Shown here: positions 12,631 through 24,737 of the stretch, piece after piece
Position numbering within the stretch: the first letter of the stretch is position 1
How the letters are laid out: each line of letters starts with the position of its first letter
Assembly (NCBI RefSeq): GCF_004379255.2
Contig: NC_056041.1
Span: forward strand, 16,337,559 to 16,401,558
DNA length: 64,000 nucleotides
Direction: 5' to 3'
DNA from: Salvia splendens
Taxonomy: Eukaryota > Streptophyta > Magnoliopsida > Lamiales > Lamiaceae
Notes under the pieces: generated by a model
What the model was told of the DNA's origin: nothing
The model's database searches: none
Seen by the model: only the letters and a program-made list of their open reading frames with translations
Position numbers and translations under genes: made by a program

Positions 12631-14967
12631 ATGGCAACTTCAAGTTCGATAGGACAATTGTTATATGGACCTGAAGATCCGTCAGTTCTATATCTTCAGA
12701 AAAACCACACATCAAATAAACTAATGACGGATGGGACATCACATATTTTCAAAGTTCGCCGGACGGAAAGTAAGATATGGAAAGTGGATATTCATGCCGA
12801 TGTGAGACATTGGCTTAATATGTTTGGTTTCCGAGGTGTGATGGAATGTGGGAAGTCGATGAAGGTCGACAATGAGCTTATCACAGCTTTGGTTGAGCGT
12901 TGGAGGCCGGAGACGCACACTTTCCATCTACCGGTTGGAGATGCGACAGTCACCTTAGAAGATGTGCAAGCGTTGTGGGGCTTAAGAGCAGACGGTCATG
13001 TTTTCACAGGCCGTGATCATCATGTTGGATATACCGATTGGCCCAGCAAGTGCCGAGGTTTGTTGGGATGGATACCCGATACACAATCAGAGACAAAGCA
13101 ATGCGGTATACTGATGACCGCTCTGATCAATCAAACGAGGATACCTTTGGGTGATGACCTACCTACTTATGTCTACATCCAAAGGGTACGTATCCATGCC
13201 CTAATCTTATTATGAGGACTCATTCTACCTAACACGACGGGGTGTAAGGTTCCTTTTATGTGGTTGAATGCATTTGAGGAACCGGACGAGGTACACAATA
13301 TTAGTTGGGGAAGTGCGGCTTTGTCGTACTTGTATCATTATCTGTGCGAGGCTTCTATGGATAAGAGGAAAGAGTTGGGCGGGCCTATGATGCTTCTGCA
13401 GCTATGGGCGTGGGAAAGAATGCCCACATTGAGGTCGTCGTTTGTAGTAGCGCTCGTGCACGAGCCGTATACGCCATGTGGAGCCAGGTGATATATTTAA
13501 ACATTTATTTGTTTATGTATCTTGGGTTCTTTTTTACATCAATTTTATTTATAGGTGGAAAGGAACTACACAAATAGGAAATGCTCCTAGATTTTCGGTG
13601 GAGCATTACCGTGATCAAATATCCTTGATTAGACATGGCCAGATGAATTTTATTTTTATGTTGACTTAATTTATGAATTTATTATGAAGTTAATTTAGCG
13701 TTTGCATTGTTGGTTTGTAGTTTATGTGGACGCCATATGCAGATTGCATACTGCCTGACTATTGCAATGATGTGAATGGATGCTCCATGTGCGACACTTA
13801 CTTGGTGTGTTGGGCCTATGTCGAGGCACATGAGGCTGGACGAGTGCGCAGAAAATTTAATCGGTACCAGGATATTCCTCAATTAGTAGATAGGATGCTC
13901 AAAAATGCTGATCATTTGGGTAAAAATGATCGGCGTGGTAAGAAGGGTAATAATTGGGAAAACACGCATCAGTTCTACATTAGGGAGTGGGACATGAGGT
14001 ATGAAAGGTTCCAAGAAACCGTAGACGCCGCAACGATGTCCATGAACATTCCATTGAGTCCGGGGTATATGGCGTGGTATAACAGGATTACAGTGACGTA
14101 CCTGACTCAACCTGGGGTACAGTCAAATGCTGAGATGAACGAGTCGGCTTCTTCAATGAGATTACTTGTAAGTTTGTTATATTAAACTATATGCTTTCAT
14201 GTGTTATAGATTGTTTCGTATTGATATTTGTATAATTTTTTATCTAGATTGAGGGTTTTTAGTAGGTTTGGCATTTAACTACTCAACAAGAAATTAACCC
14301 AAGAATGTGACAGATTCGAGAAATTGCTAGGCATGTCCTTCAGTCTACGAACCACGCCAATGTCATGGAGTACCCGGCTTCCCAACACCAAGATGTGGTC
14401 ATGCCTTATGAACCACAAGTAATTCCACCACGTCGTGGAGTGACTGGTGTTCGAACTGGTGGACACGGTTTCACAAAATAGTTTAGGATGTCGAAGTCGC
14501 ATCCCGATTATGTGGTACCAGAGCCTATGAATCCAGAGCATGACCCTCCTCCGTGGCCTTTCTAACTGGCGCATGAGTCTCAATCACAGTGGGATCATCC
14601 CCTCTATTCCCCAAGCCAACTTGAGCCTGATTAGAATCGTCGCCCATATTCACAAAGCCAAGATGTGCCGCAATGGAGTAGAGCCCGAGTATCAGTCGAT
14701 TCATTCTTCCAAAATTATCAGTTTGTGCTTCCTATACGAGTTGAAGAAGAAGACAATGATGAAGGAGAAGAAGAAAATGATGAAAGAGAAGAGGAATATG
14801 AGGAAGAAGAGGTTGTTCAGAACATCTATGTCCAACCTCGACCAGTTGCGGAGGGTTCATCACGCACCGGGGTTGGGAAGTACATGAGCAAAGTGATGAA
14901 GAGATTGTCAACCAGGAAGAATAGGGGGATTGAACCGTCGAAATACACCCCGTTGTCGTATAAGTAG
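12631..14967 (+). pseudogene. Plant mobile domain (PMD, MAIN/MAIL-like) gene carried by the MULE, decayed
   Basis: The first exon (ATG at 12631) encodes a PMD start: W-x-P-E-THTFHLP, then G-D-A-T-V-T-L-E-D-V near 12935-12965. The frame continues into GSAALSYLYHYLC and LLQLWAWER, also typical of PMD. An in-frame TGA at 13213-13215 breaks the first exon. A 67 bp intron at 13488-13554 has GT/AG ends. The next donor (13643-13644) reads AT instead of GT, before an exon at 13722-14167 with WTPYADCILPDYC. The exon from 14248 hits stops within a few codons, and the acidic tail survives at 14665-14967. PMD proteins act in silencing and development in plants, and related copies are known within MULEs. 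This copy cannot encode a full protein. Confidence 0.82.
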
Positions 14968-15039
14968 CTCATTTTTCATTATATATTGATGTTTTTATAC
15001 TTGATTAACAGGTTTATGGTGACATATTTTAAGATGAAT

Positions 15040-15700
15040 TCTTGCAAAAAAAAATTTATAAGAATGTCTTTTTTGTGTTACGAATAATTTCTCATTTAAT
15101 GCTTGTACATGTGATGCTCACGCGAAGCCCTTTTGAAGACGAAGACAATGTTTTTGGAGGATTCCAGAGAAAACGCCCGACCGGGCCATTTGCAAGGGGA
15201 AAAGCCCTTTCTGACAGTTTTTGGTCGCGAACTCCAGAGAGTTCGCCCGATCTGGCTTTTTGCATGAGGAAAAACGCCCTACCGGGCTTTTTTGCGCGAC
15301 TTGCATTTTTGGACTCTTTTTGTCTCTTTTATTTAGCACTTTTATCCTCTTGTATAAATACTCATGTCTAGGGTTTTTGTCATGAAGCTTTGAATGATAT
15401 TGTAAGAACAAAGACTCCATTTGTGAGCACCCATCTTCATTTTTGAAGATTTATCAAAATCCCTTGTGGTTGCATTCCAATCTATTGTCGGGCTTAGGTT
15501 GAATGTTAAAGTATGCTTTACTAGTTCTTGTGTTGCTAGTTTTGTGGAGCCATTAGATTCTTGCTTTGGTGAAAGTTGCATTTGGGTTTTCTTTCTTGAA
15601 CTTTAATCTAAATCATAACACTTATCACCTTCTTCTCCTTTTCCACCATTTTTATTGTCCTATTTCTTATTTGGGTTATTGGGTAGTTTTGCAAAAATAA
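15040..15700. other. Unassigned segment inside the MULE, possibly a solo-LTR-like insertion
   Basis: A GC-richer stretch (15120-15310) with repeated CGAACTC/GAGTTCGCCC and GCCCGACCGGGC-like words is followed by TGTATAAATACTC at 15351-15363 and a T-rich leader. That arrangement resembles an LTR promoter. I could not define TG/CA ends or a target duplication, and no protein domain is visible. Confidence 0.3.
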
Positions 15701-15954
15701 ATCCGGGCACATATGTTTCTTGAATCAACAAGATTCACATTAACGTGTGTTTCAAATATACTAGTGTGATTATAAAATTGTTTGTACATTTTATTTTATG
15801 CAAAGTCTATAATTTGAGGCTTAATCAAATACATAATTTAAAATATTTTTGAGAAATTAAGTAAGAGTCGATTTTTCAGCGTCGGTCTTGCTGATAATAG
15901 CTACCTCATCTTCTGTCATCCCTGCTGGATATTTGCATACGACATGCCACCTTC

Positions 15955-16806
15955 TTAATTAGCTCTCAACCACCCTAATTGTTGGTGTTGCCTCAGACTC
16001 CACATAGTAATAACAGTCTTCACATGCAGCTTGCTATCAAATTTTATTCCCAAATTAATCCGATACGGGTGTGCTTCATCCCAGTACATAGTACTGTGTT
16101 CATTACCAACATCAGGTACCCCAGAAGGACCACTCGGTAGTCTGCGAAAATATTTCCACCCACTGTGAACGTATTCTGAAAGTGGTTGTTCACCTTGCAC
16201 GACGGGTTTACACACTATCTCCTCATCACTAGAAACATCACCTGGAGAATCATCACTTAAAATAGCATCAGATGATGATGACGACAATGGTGGATCAAGG
16301 TCTCTTCGTACAACATCAACATCAACATTATCTTGAACATTCACTTGATTATTCATTCCAACATCAGCAACATCTGCAACATCTGCTTGCTCATTCATAC
16401 CACAATCAAAGCTCATATGTTCAACCCTCGTAGATGATCCAACACCATAATCAACAACTGGTGGGATTTCTAAATTTCCAACAGACGAATACTCAAGAAA
16501 TAATTCAATATGATGAGTAGAATTTAGAGCCTCATTGAACATAAACATCACACTTTCATCACTGTCAACCCCAGTACATATATAACTCATACCGGTACCA
16601 AAGAGACAATGCCTCCATGATATTTCGATGGAGTGTTGATATGAATCTATTCTTATCTTAGCACATATCATTGCAACTAATTCAGAGAATGAAACACATG
16701 AATTCAATACGATGGAGACTCTCGCACGAGGTGGATCATAACCAATACCCACTTGAAGAAGTTGAACTATTCTACCACCCCAATATAAACTCACAAATAC
16801 TTGCAT
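15955..16806 (-). pseudogene. N-terminal fragment of a MURA-like MULE transposase
   Basis: The 283-residue frame starts MQVFVSLYWGGRIVQ, a PB1-like MuDR N-terminus. It continues through an acidic, serine-rich linker to a segment (LGIKFDSKLHVKTVITMWSL) that resembles the start of the MuDR DNA-binding domain (DBD_Tnp_Mut). It then stops. A short continuation in another frame downstream suggests a frameshift. The MULE transposase DDE core and SWIM zinc finger are absent. It faces the PMD gene across the unassigned segment. Confidence 0.7.
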
Positions 16807-16921
16807 GATTTATGCAAAAAAATATACAAACCAACAACAATTAGAGAAAATTTTTTCTATAAACCCTAATTTAGTAAATTTAAGATAAATTTATTAGAAA
16901 CCCTAATATTATGCAAATAAA

Positions 16922-17330
16922 CAACAAATAAGGGAGGAATGTTGAAAGATTGAACAAAACTTACCGAAATATAAGGGGAAATTGCCGGAAATCGCCGATA
17001 ATCATTGGAAATCACCTGCCCCTTTTCTCTCTTTCTCTTACGCTAAAATGAGATTCTGCCTCTGTTCTCGTTGTTATGTGTAAACAAGAGACGCATGTGT
17101 GTCATGCGTTTTACCCTAAGACGCATGTGTGTCATGCGTCGTTTAGTTAAAATAAAAATAATTGAAGGACGCATTAAGGTCACGCGGCTTACCCTAAAAT
17201 GCATCACGATCATGCGTTTCATTTAACGACGACGCATGACCTTCATGCGTATCTCCCAAAGCCGGAATTTAAAAAAGCCAAGTACACTTATGGAATGTAA
17301 AAAACACCATAGAACTAAAAAAGAATTAAC
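16922..17330 (-). repeat. Right terminal inverted repeat of the MULE
   Basis: This is the reverse complement of the left repeat with scattered mismatches. The GCATG-palindrome cluster is conserved at 17090-17250. It lies just upstream of the minus-strand MURA-like frame and would act as its promoter. Confidence 0.85.
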
Positions 17331-17513
17331 TCGGTTCATAATTACCATTCTTGAATAAAATGTACCATGAAATTACCATTCCGCCCTTTCATTATTAATT
17401 AATCTAAAAATATTTTTCATGTGGCAAATTCTGGACCACTTATTTAATAAAAATGAGTGGCTGATAATGCATCTCAATTCTCAATTAGGCTTAAAAATCT
17501 CAATTGATCACAC

Positions 17514-17516
<3 letters not shown>

Positions 17517-17553
<37 letters not shown>
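17517..17553. repeat. (TA)n microsatellite
   Basis: An uninterrupted TA dinucleotide run of about 18 units lies between the MULE and the hAT element. The surrounding 17331-17695 is AT-rich and shows no gene. Confidence 0.95.
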
Positions 17554-17555
<2 letters not shown>

Positions 17556-17695
17556 ATGTATTAAGATTCTTACACTAAATAATACCAAAACCCAAAACCA
17601 ATCTTAAACCATTGATTCTTGCCATCTAATGGCTGTAATTTATGACACATGGCTTGTATTTAATTATTTTATTTAATAAAAAAGGGCATTGTTGG

Positions 17696-18594
17696 TAGGC
17701 TTGTCAAAATGGATATCGGGTATTGGATACCCGATACCCAAACCCGAAAAAATCGGGTAATTGGATACCCGATACCCGATCGGGTAATACCCGAAAATCC
17801 AAAAAAAAATATAATTTTAATAATGATTTATTTAATTTATCAATTTATTATTTACTTATTGACTTGACTCAATTAATCAATTTGAATTTAGGGAATTAGG
17901 GATCTACACATTACACATTTTACACTCCATCCCGCTCCCAGCCCATGTCTGACTCTCACTCTGTCTCCCTCTCGGCTGCAGGCTGCCTCTCACCCACGAC
18001 CCACCGACGAGCACCACCGCCTGCACCGACAAGCTTGTCTTCTTCTCCTCGGCTCCTCTCTCTCCCTCAAGACTCGGTTCGCCAAGCCCTCTCCGACTCT
18101 CCCTCTCGGCCCACGCCGCCCAAGCAGTGGCCGCCGCGCCACCGCCGCCCTCCGCCGCCGCCGCCATCTGAATATTGAAGAAGGTATACATACATTATCC
18201 TTATTTGTTTACATTATGCTTATTTGTTGAATTATACACTTTCTAAAATAGCCATAGTTAATTAACTAATTAAGCAATTCCTATAGTTGTTTTGAACTTG
18301 AATTATACACATTATAATGCTTGTGTACATGTCGTTAATTATACACTTTCTAAAACAACCATATATATGTTTTGGACATGAATGCGGTTGTTTTGGACTT
18401 TCTAAAACAACCATATTACATATATATGTTTTGGACTTGATCACTTGAATTATATGAAAAAAATAAAAGATTTTTTTTTAAATCAGGATCGGGTACCCGA
18501 TTTTTCGGGACTAGATACCCAAATCGGGTATCGGATAGCAAATTTTGGGTTTTTCAGGATCGGGTACCCACGGGTACTCGATTTGACAGCCCTA
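17696..18594. mobile_element. Non-autonomous hAT element, 899 bp
   Basis: The ends are TAGGCTTGTCAAA and, reverse-complemented, TAGGGCTGTCAAA. The perfect 8 bp target duplication ATTGTTGG lies at 17688-17695 and 18595-18602. Subterminal regions are dense in GGGTACCCGAT and GGGTATCGG-type palindromic words. The GC-rich centre (17945-18178) holds a 77-residue Ser/Pro-rich frame that I read as leader sequence. No hAT transposase is present. Confidence 0.93.
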
Positions 18595-18738
18595 ATTGTT
18601 GGGAGTGATTATTTTGAGAGGTTATTTCACCTCCTTAATTCTCTCCATTAAATTTGGTAATTATATTTTCTGATTTATTCTCCATAATTAATTCTTCTCT
18701 CCTCCATCTTTACGGTTTACATTTATGCAAATCACAAA

Positions 18739-18975
18739 ATTCAACTGCAATTCGTTTGCTACATTTTTAGAAGTTACTATCGATTTCTATGAATCGTCTT
18801 ACAATTCAACTGTAATTCGCCAGCTATATTTTGAGAAGTTAATATCGATTTCCATGAATCGTCTTACAATTCAACTGCAATTCGGCTGCTACAATTTTCG
18901 GAAGTTACTATCGATTTCCAAGAATCGTCTTACAATTCAACTGTGATTCGTCTGCTAAAATTCGTTTCCATGAAT
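18739..18975. repeat. 65 bp tandem repeat, about 3.6 units
   Basis: The word ATTCAACTG or its variant recurs at 18739, 18804, 18869 and 18934, a strict 65-base period, with ATCGATTTCNATGAATCGTC in each unit. Reading frames across it are artefacts of the repeat. Confidence 0.9.
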
Positions 18976-18999
18976 AGATACGAATTTTTCAGCTTTTAC

Positions 19000-21900
19000 A
19001 ATATGTGTTCATTTTTATAATGTACAACTTGTGTTTGTATAATGTACATAACTTGAGTCATGGTCAATTCAATAGATCACAGAAAACATTGTATCAATTT
19101 TGTACTTTAATGTAGATTTACTTATGTCATGATGTAGATTACTTAATCGCTAATGTTAGTAGAATTCATATTGTTTGTAATGTACAAATAAAGTGATTTA
19201 ATGTATATGTCACTAGCTAGTAATGTAGATTTTTAGTTGTTTGCTAGGGGCCGGAAGTTAAATCCAATCCCCAAGGGTTTAGTAGTCCATGGGGCTAGGG
19301 TGTAGTACCGACTCACTCACAAAACATTGACCAAAGGAAAGGCGTTAGAGTTATTCCCCTAGAGTTTAATAATCTACTAGTGAATGACTATATTAGTTAT
19401 GTATTTTATGTACATCATTCATTTAGGCAGTAAATGACTACATGATGTACGAATATGGCTTCGTAATGTACGAACGACTTAGTTTAATATACAAAAGGCT
19501 TAGTTTAATGTCTTGCAGCACGTTGCATCCATACCTTTGGGTTTACCAATACATCGGGCTAGGTTGTAGTACCGACATACTAACGAAAACTTCACCAAGT
19601 GTAGGGAGATAATTCTTTTCCCCTGGGGTTTCTAGGGCATATTACCAACACGTTCCTATAATTTCTGTTTTTATCCTTTGGTTTTGGTTTCATACAGAAC
19701 TTGATGTGCGAATATGGTTTTGTAATGTACGAAAGACTTAGTTTAATGTACGAAAGAATTAGTTTAATGTCGATGTTAATGTATGAAAATGGTATTTGAA
19801 TGTATGAATCCCAGACATTAATGTAATTAAATTACTGAATAATATATGTACATATATAGCTACATCTTGTCGCAATGAATGTTATTTTAAAGTCATGTAC
19901 AATTATGCACGTATAATGTATCATGGGTTGGGGAAGGTTGCATGTCCTCCTCAAAGTCCTCAACACCAAGATTTTTTGGGCGCTTAGTACCTATTCAAAA
20001 ATATTGACATTGAGGAGATTAGACTACAAGCAATATCAAACCAAAATAGTAGGAGATTACACTATAAGAAACATCAAAGAAAAGTACATCAGATAATAAT
20101 GTAGATAATAAATTATACGTAATGTACAGAACATGTTTACCAATGTAACTTAAACTACCAGAACACATATTAATGTAGCAGATATCAAGGACTAATCTAA
20201 TGTTTTCTATCAATGTACTTCTGAAAAACTATCCACATAATAATGTACAAGTTCAGAGGTAAATAATGTACATTCGGGATTGTATAATGTTGCAGTCTAT
20301 ATCAAATTAATAAACTACAAGGTTTTGTTAGTGAGTCGGTACTATACCCTAGCCCCATGGATTGCTAAACTCTTCGGGTGATGGATTTAACTTTCGCAAC
20401 ACTTTAAACCCATTATAATCTAGGTTGTAGTACCGATTCACAAACGAAACCATCAACAATTGCATGGAGTTAAAATCATTACCCTAGGGTTTAGCAATCC
20501 ATATGGCTAGGGCATATTACTAACACATGCTTATAATTTCATTTTCTAATGTGAGTTTTGGATTTATACATGAAATAATGTACGAATATAGTCTTATAAT
20601 GTACATGCCTAACAATGACTAATGTAGAAAATTAATCGTATAATGTATACTATTTTGGATTCTGTTTGGTGACAATTATACTTGTTTTTTATGTACAGAT
20701 GCTAGTCATATTGTCTCCCAAAGGAAAAAGGCTATAAAGGAGGCGAGCAGATCGTTTCGAAAGTGTATTAATGTGGTGCGATGTGCCATCATGATTTGAG
20801 ATCATGTCCAGAAAATGATACGGATATAGGCAATGAGAAGCATAAGGTGAAGAAGAAATCGTGATAATTTTTTTATTGTTTTCCAAACATATTGTTTCCA
20901 ACAGCTGTTTTGACATCTACATTATTTAGTACTGAATGATTACATTATTAATGAGTTTTCGTACATATTTACTATTGAATGACTACATTATTTATGAGTT
21001 TTTGTACATCATTCGTTTAGCCAGTGAATGACTATATTATTTACTATTCAATTACTACATTATATATGAGTGAATGACTACATTAGTTATGACTTGTATG
21101 TACCTCTTCCAATTATTCTATTACAGTGGTACATTACTGTGTCATGATGCGTTACATTATCCCTACATGTACATTACCAACACACTTAATAAATAATGTA
21201 CGCGTTTTTATACATTTAATGTACTATTCATACAATAAATAATGTACAGTTGCATAATGCACACAATGCTATCATTAATGTACAAAAATCAAATTGTACA
21301 TTAAAACATAAATGTTATAAACAATGTAAACTATTTAGCCCCACGCTCAGTCACCCTATCCGCAGCCATTTCCTCCCTAAATTGCTGTATAAATGAAAGG
21401 GGAATGTCTTCATCAAAGTCATCATCGAAGTCATTCGTTGTCCACTTTGATTCTAATAACACAAGCGTACATGTATTAGTCCAGATGTAAATTGAATGTC
21501 TAACAACACAACGTATCAATGCAGAATAAGGATTGTACAGATAGAAATAATCGATGTAATATGATGCTTCAAATTAGGAGACTTGATGTACAAATAAAAC
21601 TGAATAATGTATCAATACATTGTAATTGATGTACACATTAAATCCTTACACAGGTACATCACTTGCTAATACGCATGTACATTAGTTGTCACTTTTCATA
21701 CATTATTTACTGTATGGAGTCTAAAACTCATGAAAAAATGAAATTCAATGCATGTGGTGGTACTATATCCTAGCCCCATTGATTGCTAAACCCTAGGAGA
21801 ATGATTCAAACTCTCTACTCATGGTGATGTTTTCATTTTGTTAGTGGGTACTACAACCTAGCCCCATGGATTGCTAAACCCAAAGGGTATGGATTCAACT

Positions 21901-22915
21901 CCCCCCAAACATTAAACCCTACATTAAAGGCTAATTTTCGTACATTATTTACCGTATGAAAATCAAAACACACATAAAAAAATCAAATCATATAAAAATA
22001 GAGCATATAAAAATAATAATGTACAACATCACACTGAAATAATGTACGAATTTGATTCAATGATGAAACACAAACAAACAAAGAATGTATTATAACTACA
22101 TGATGTACAGATCTAGCTACATGATGTATCAGAACATAGTAATGCACCATTGTAATAGACATTTTGTCAATTTCAATCAGATATAGGATGCTACTGTAAA
22201 TGACATTAACTTTATCAAGATTCAATTTTGAGTAAAAAAGGGTAATCAATAACAACCGATGAACTAATGTTGACGGAATGGAAAGGAGAATTACAATGCA
22301 ACATCAACTAACAAAATTCAAATTTAAACAAAAAATTAGCCACGCAACCATGAAAAAACCTTCATCAACACAAAAAACCTTCATCAACACAAACAACCTA
22401 ACAACATCAACCTAGAAATCAAAAATTGATATGAAATAATGTACACAAACAACCTAATAACAAATCCTCAAGTTTAGAAACTACTGGAATTTGAAGAAAA
22501 TTTAAATTTTGGGTCGTACCTTTCACGCCGCCGTCGAAATCGGTCGGTATTTGAACTACTTTTGTTATTCCACCAACTCTTCGTCGTCGAAACTGAAGTT
22601 CCTGATTATAAACCAGAATTCCCGCTTCGTGATGGTCACCGATTCGTCGTCCTCTATGTCGTTCGTCGAGATGAGAGTCGGTAGAAGTGATTTTGAGTGA
22701 GGCGGCGGCTAGGGTTTTCGTCGATTAGTGATTAATGAGGGAGAAGAGAGGGTGGAAGTAATGGGGGGAGAGTGGGAGGGAAATGAGTCGCTTCTGAAAA
22801 GAAATGTCGTAAATTTCGTAAATGCATTTTGAATTGTGAACCGTCTAATGTTTTGATACACAAATTGGCCTTTAACGTATGAAAACAATATCATAATGTA
22901 CTGACTGATACTTAA
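19000..22915. repeat. Dispersed-repeat field: ATGTAC motifs plus a longer module in both orientations
   Basis: About 3.9 kb without a convincing gene contains roughly 40 copies of ATGTAC or its reverse complement, counted by eye, many as TAATGTAC. A longer module contains GGGTTTAGCAATCCATGG and, nearby, GTAGTACCGACTCAC. It recurs near 19272, 19540, 20420-20540 (plus) and 20320, 21750, 21835 (minus). Near 21331-21519 a minus frame ends in an acidic stretch of unknown family. At 22520-22760 a GC-richer minus-strand segment looks like a first exon ending in a GTACG donor. The layout suggests subterminal repeats of a large DNA transposon, but I found no definite ends. Confidence 0.6.
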
Positions 22916-22919
22916 TCAA

Positions 22920-23180
22920 AGCCATCAGAGTGAAAACTCGTTTCACTCTAATGGGGTGGGACTCATTTTCCACTAACAATACTTTAATTACTTTTTTTCT
23001 TTACCCCTCTTTTACTTTCCTAATTTTGCATTAAAACTCGTGTTGAACCCAAAGTGTATATTCTTAGGGAAATGAGAGAGTGTTATTTTTAATATTATTT
23101 AATTTTGTATTACTATGTATTTATTTTATTATATAATTCGCACCCCAATACAAAAAAGTCTAGATCCGCCATTGACTACT
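22920..23180. repeat. Degenerate MITE remnants
   Basis: 22930-23070 resembles the body of a Stowaway MITE (GTGGGACTCATTTTCCACTAA, then TGCATTAAAACTCGTG) without intact ends. At 23158-23176 the sequence CTAGATCCGCCATTG matches the terminal repeat of the hAT-like MITE at 61060-61481, so an end of that family lies just before the lyase pseudogene. Confidence 0.5.
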
Positions 23181-23220
23181 ACGCCTCTCATCAATATCTC
23201 TTCTCCTAATTGTGTTTTAG

Positions 23221-24309
23221 AAAATCGCCGAGCTTGCACATGCTCGTGGCGCTCTAGTGTTGGTGGACAACAGCATCATGTCTCCTGTACTGTCTCAACC
23301 CTTAGAGCTCGGGGCAGGTAACAACAAATGTTCATTGCTGGATGCACGAATGGATGAGGTATGAACCTTAGCGTATCCGATCAATTATCAGATATCGTGA
23401 TGCACTCACCTACAAAGTTCATTGCTGGTCACAGCGACCTTATGGCTGGTGTGCTTGCTATCAAAGGAGAGAGGTCTGTCTATGAAACGCGTATTAGCAC
23501 GCTTTCATGAACTTTCTAGGAAAAAATCCAGATAAATTCCTTTGTATCATTCAATGAAAAGTTTTAGTTACTGACCAGTAGATTCACTTTTTTCATGCTT
23601 CTTAGCTTGGCAAAAGACCTATATTTCCTACAGAATGCAGAGGGGACAGGGTTAGCTCCGTTCGACTGTTGGCTATGTTTGAGAGGCACAAAACTATGGC
23701 TCTACGTGTCGAAAAGCAACAGGTTGTTAGACGAACTTGAGTTCTAACTGAACAAATGTGTTCTGTATGTGGCTACAACTCAGTAGCATTGAATTTGCAG
23801 GAAAATGCACAAAAGATCGCTGAGTTCCTCGCGTCTCACCCTCGTGTGAAAAGGGTCTATTATGCTGGTCTTCCCGATCATCCGGGACGATCTTTGCATT
23901 ACTCTCAGGTACGAATTTGAGTTGTATATATCCAGTACAGTACTGTTATAAAGGCTTACTGCAATCTTTGCATTACTCCAAATCGTGCAGGCGAAGGGTG
24001 CTGGATCCGTGCTGAGTTTCTTAACGACAAAGTATTTCAGCATCACTGTGAGCTTCGGTAGGTTCGCTCTCGGTTCATTATCCTATTCGCTCTTCAGTCA
24101 TTTTAACTCAGCACAATTTTGAACTACTGCCAGGAAGTGTCAAGTCCCTCATCAGCTTGCCCTGCTTCATGTCTCACGCAAGCATACCAGCAGCGGTACA
24201 CAAGGTACGAGGCCTGACCGAGGATCTCATACGTATATCCGTTGGGATTGAGGATGTCAACGACTTGATCGCTCATCTTGACCATGCCCTACGAACAGGG
24301 CCTGCATAA
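23221..24309 (+). pseudogene. Truncated cystathionine beta-lyase pseudogene (3' exons)
   Basis: Six exons match the C-terminal half of plant cystathionine beta-lyase, the PLP enzyme that converts cystathionine to homocysteine in methionine synthesis. They lie at 23221-23317, 23392-23473, 23606-23722, 23801-23908, 23991-24057 and 24134-24309. The PLP lysine motif (HSPTKFIAGHSD) is retained in the second. Introns persist, so this is a segmental rather than a retroposed copy. The 5' exons are missing. A single base is lost in an A-run near 23692, shifting the frame before the MALRVEKQQ region. About 12 residues are missing in frame near 24028, where the family carries a conserved GSLALSKH segment. 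The last exon ends normally at TAA. Confidence 0.9.
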
Positions 24310-24737
24310 CTCATCTGCATCAGGCCTTTTTTTTTGTTTCTGGCAAAATTTATTCGATATAAAACTCTAAAAACATGATTGTAGATGAATTTTTTTTTTC
24401 CTTTTTCCAATACCAGTTCATCGAATTGCAGATATGCTAATAATTACAGCTGATATATGTTTTTGCACGATTCCAATGTCTATAAACATATCACTGCAGC
24501 ACAAAGCATTGGAAGACTAAATTATCACCTAAAAATACCCACCAATGATACCTTGAATATACTGCAATCACTCTTAATTCTTGAATGTATTTACAAAAAC
24601 TTGTAGTAGCTAAATAAGGAAAAAGAAATTAATGCGGTTTTGCACAGATGAGGCTAGATAAGAATGACTTTGAATCAATTTGCTAGATCATTCTAAAGTT
24701 TCAGTCGCTGGCGCCAACGCAAGATCATTCGAAAGAT
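24310..24737. other. Intergenic spacer between convergent genes
   Basis: AT-rich sequence separates the lyase pseudogene from the PF09713-type gene, tail to tail. It should contain the 3' UTR of the latter. Similarity to the duplicated copy begins near 24535. I see nothing else. Confidence 0.6.

Larger units (their letters stand above)
11887..17330. mobile_element. Mutator-like element (MULE) with long inverted repeats, carrying PMD and MURA remnants
   Basis: Inverted repeats of about 400 bases bound a 5.4 kb segment. Inside are a plant-mobile-domain pseudogene on the plus strand and the N-terminal part of a MURA-like transposase on the minus strand, each reading inward from its own terminal repeat. 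No MURA catalytic DDE region is visible, so the copy is defective. I could not identify a clean 9 bp target duplication. The Tekay 3' LTR ends only 89 bases to the left; that spacer holds nothing recognisable. Confidence 0.82.

Noticed and set aside
17945..18178. Ser/Pro-rich 77-residue frame in the hAT element
   Set aside because: Low-complexity GC-rich sequence with an overlapping open frame on the other strand; no hAT transposase motif.
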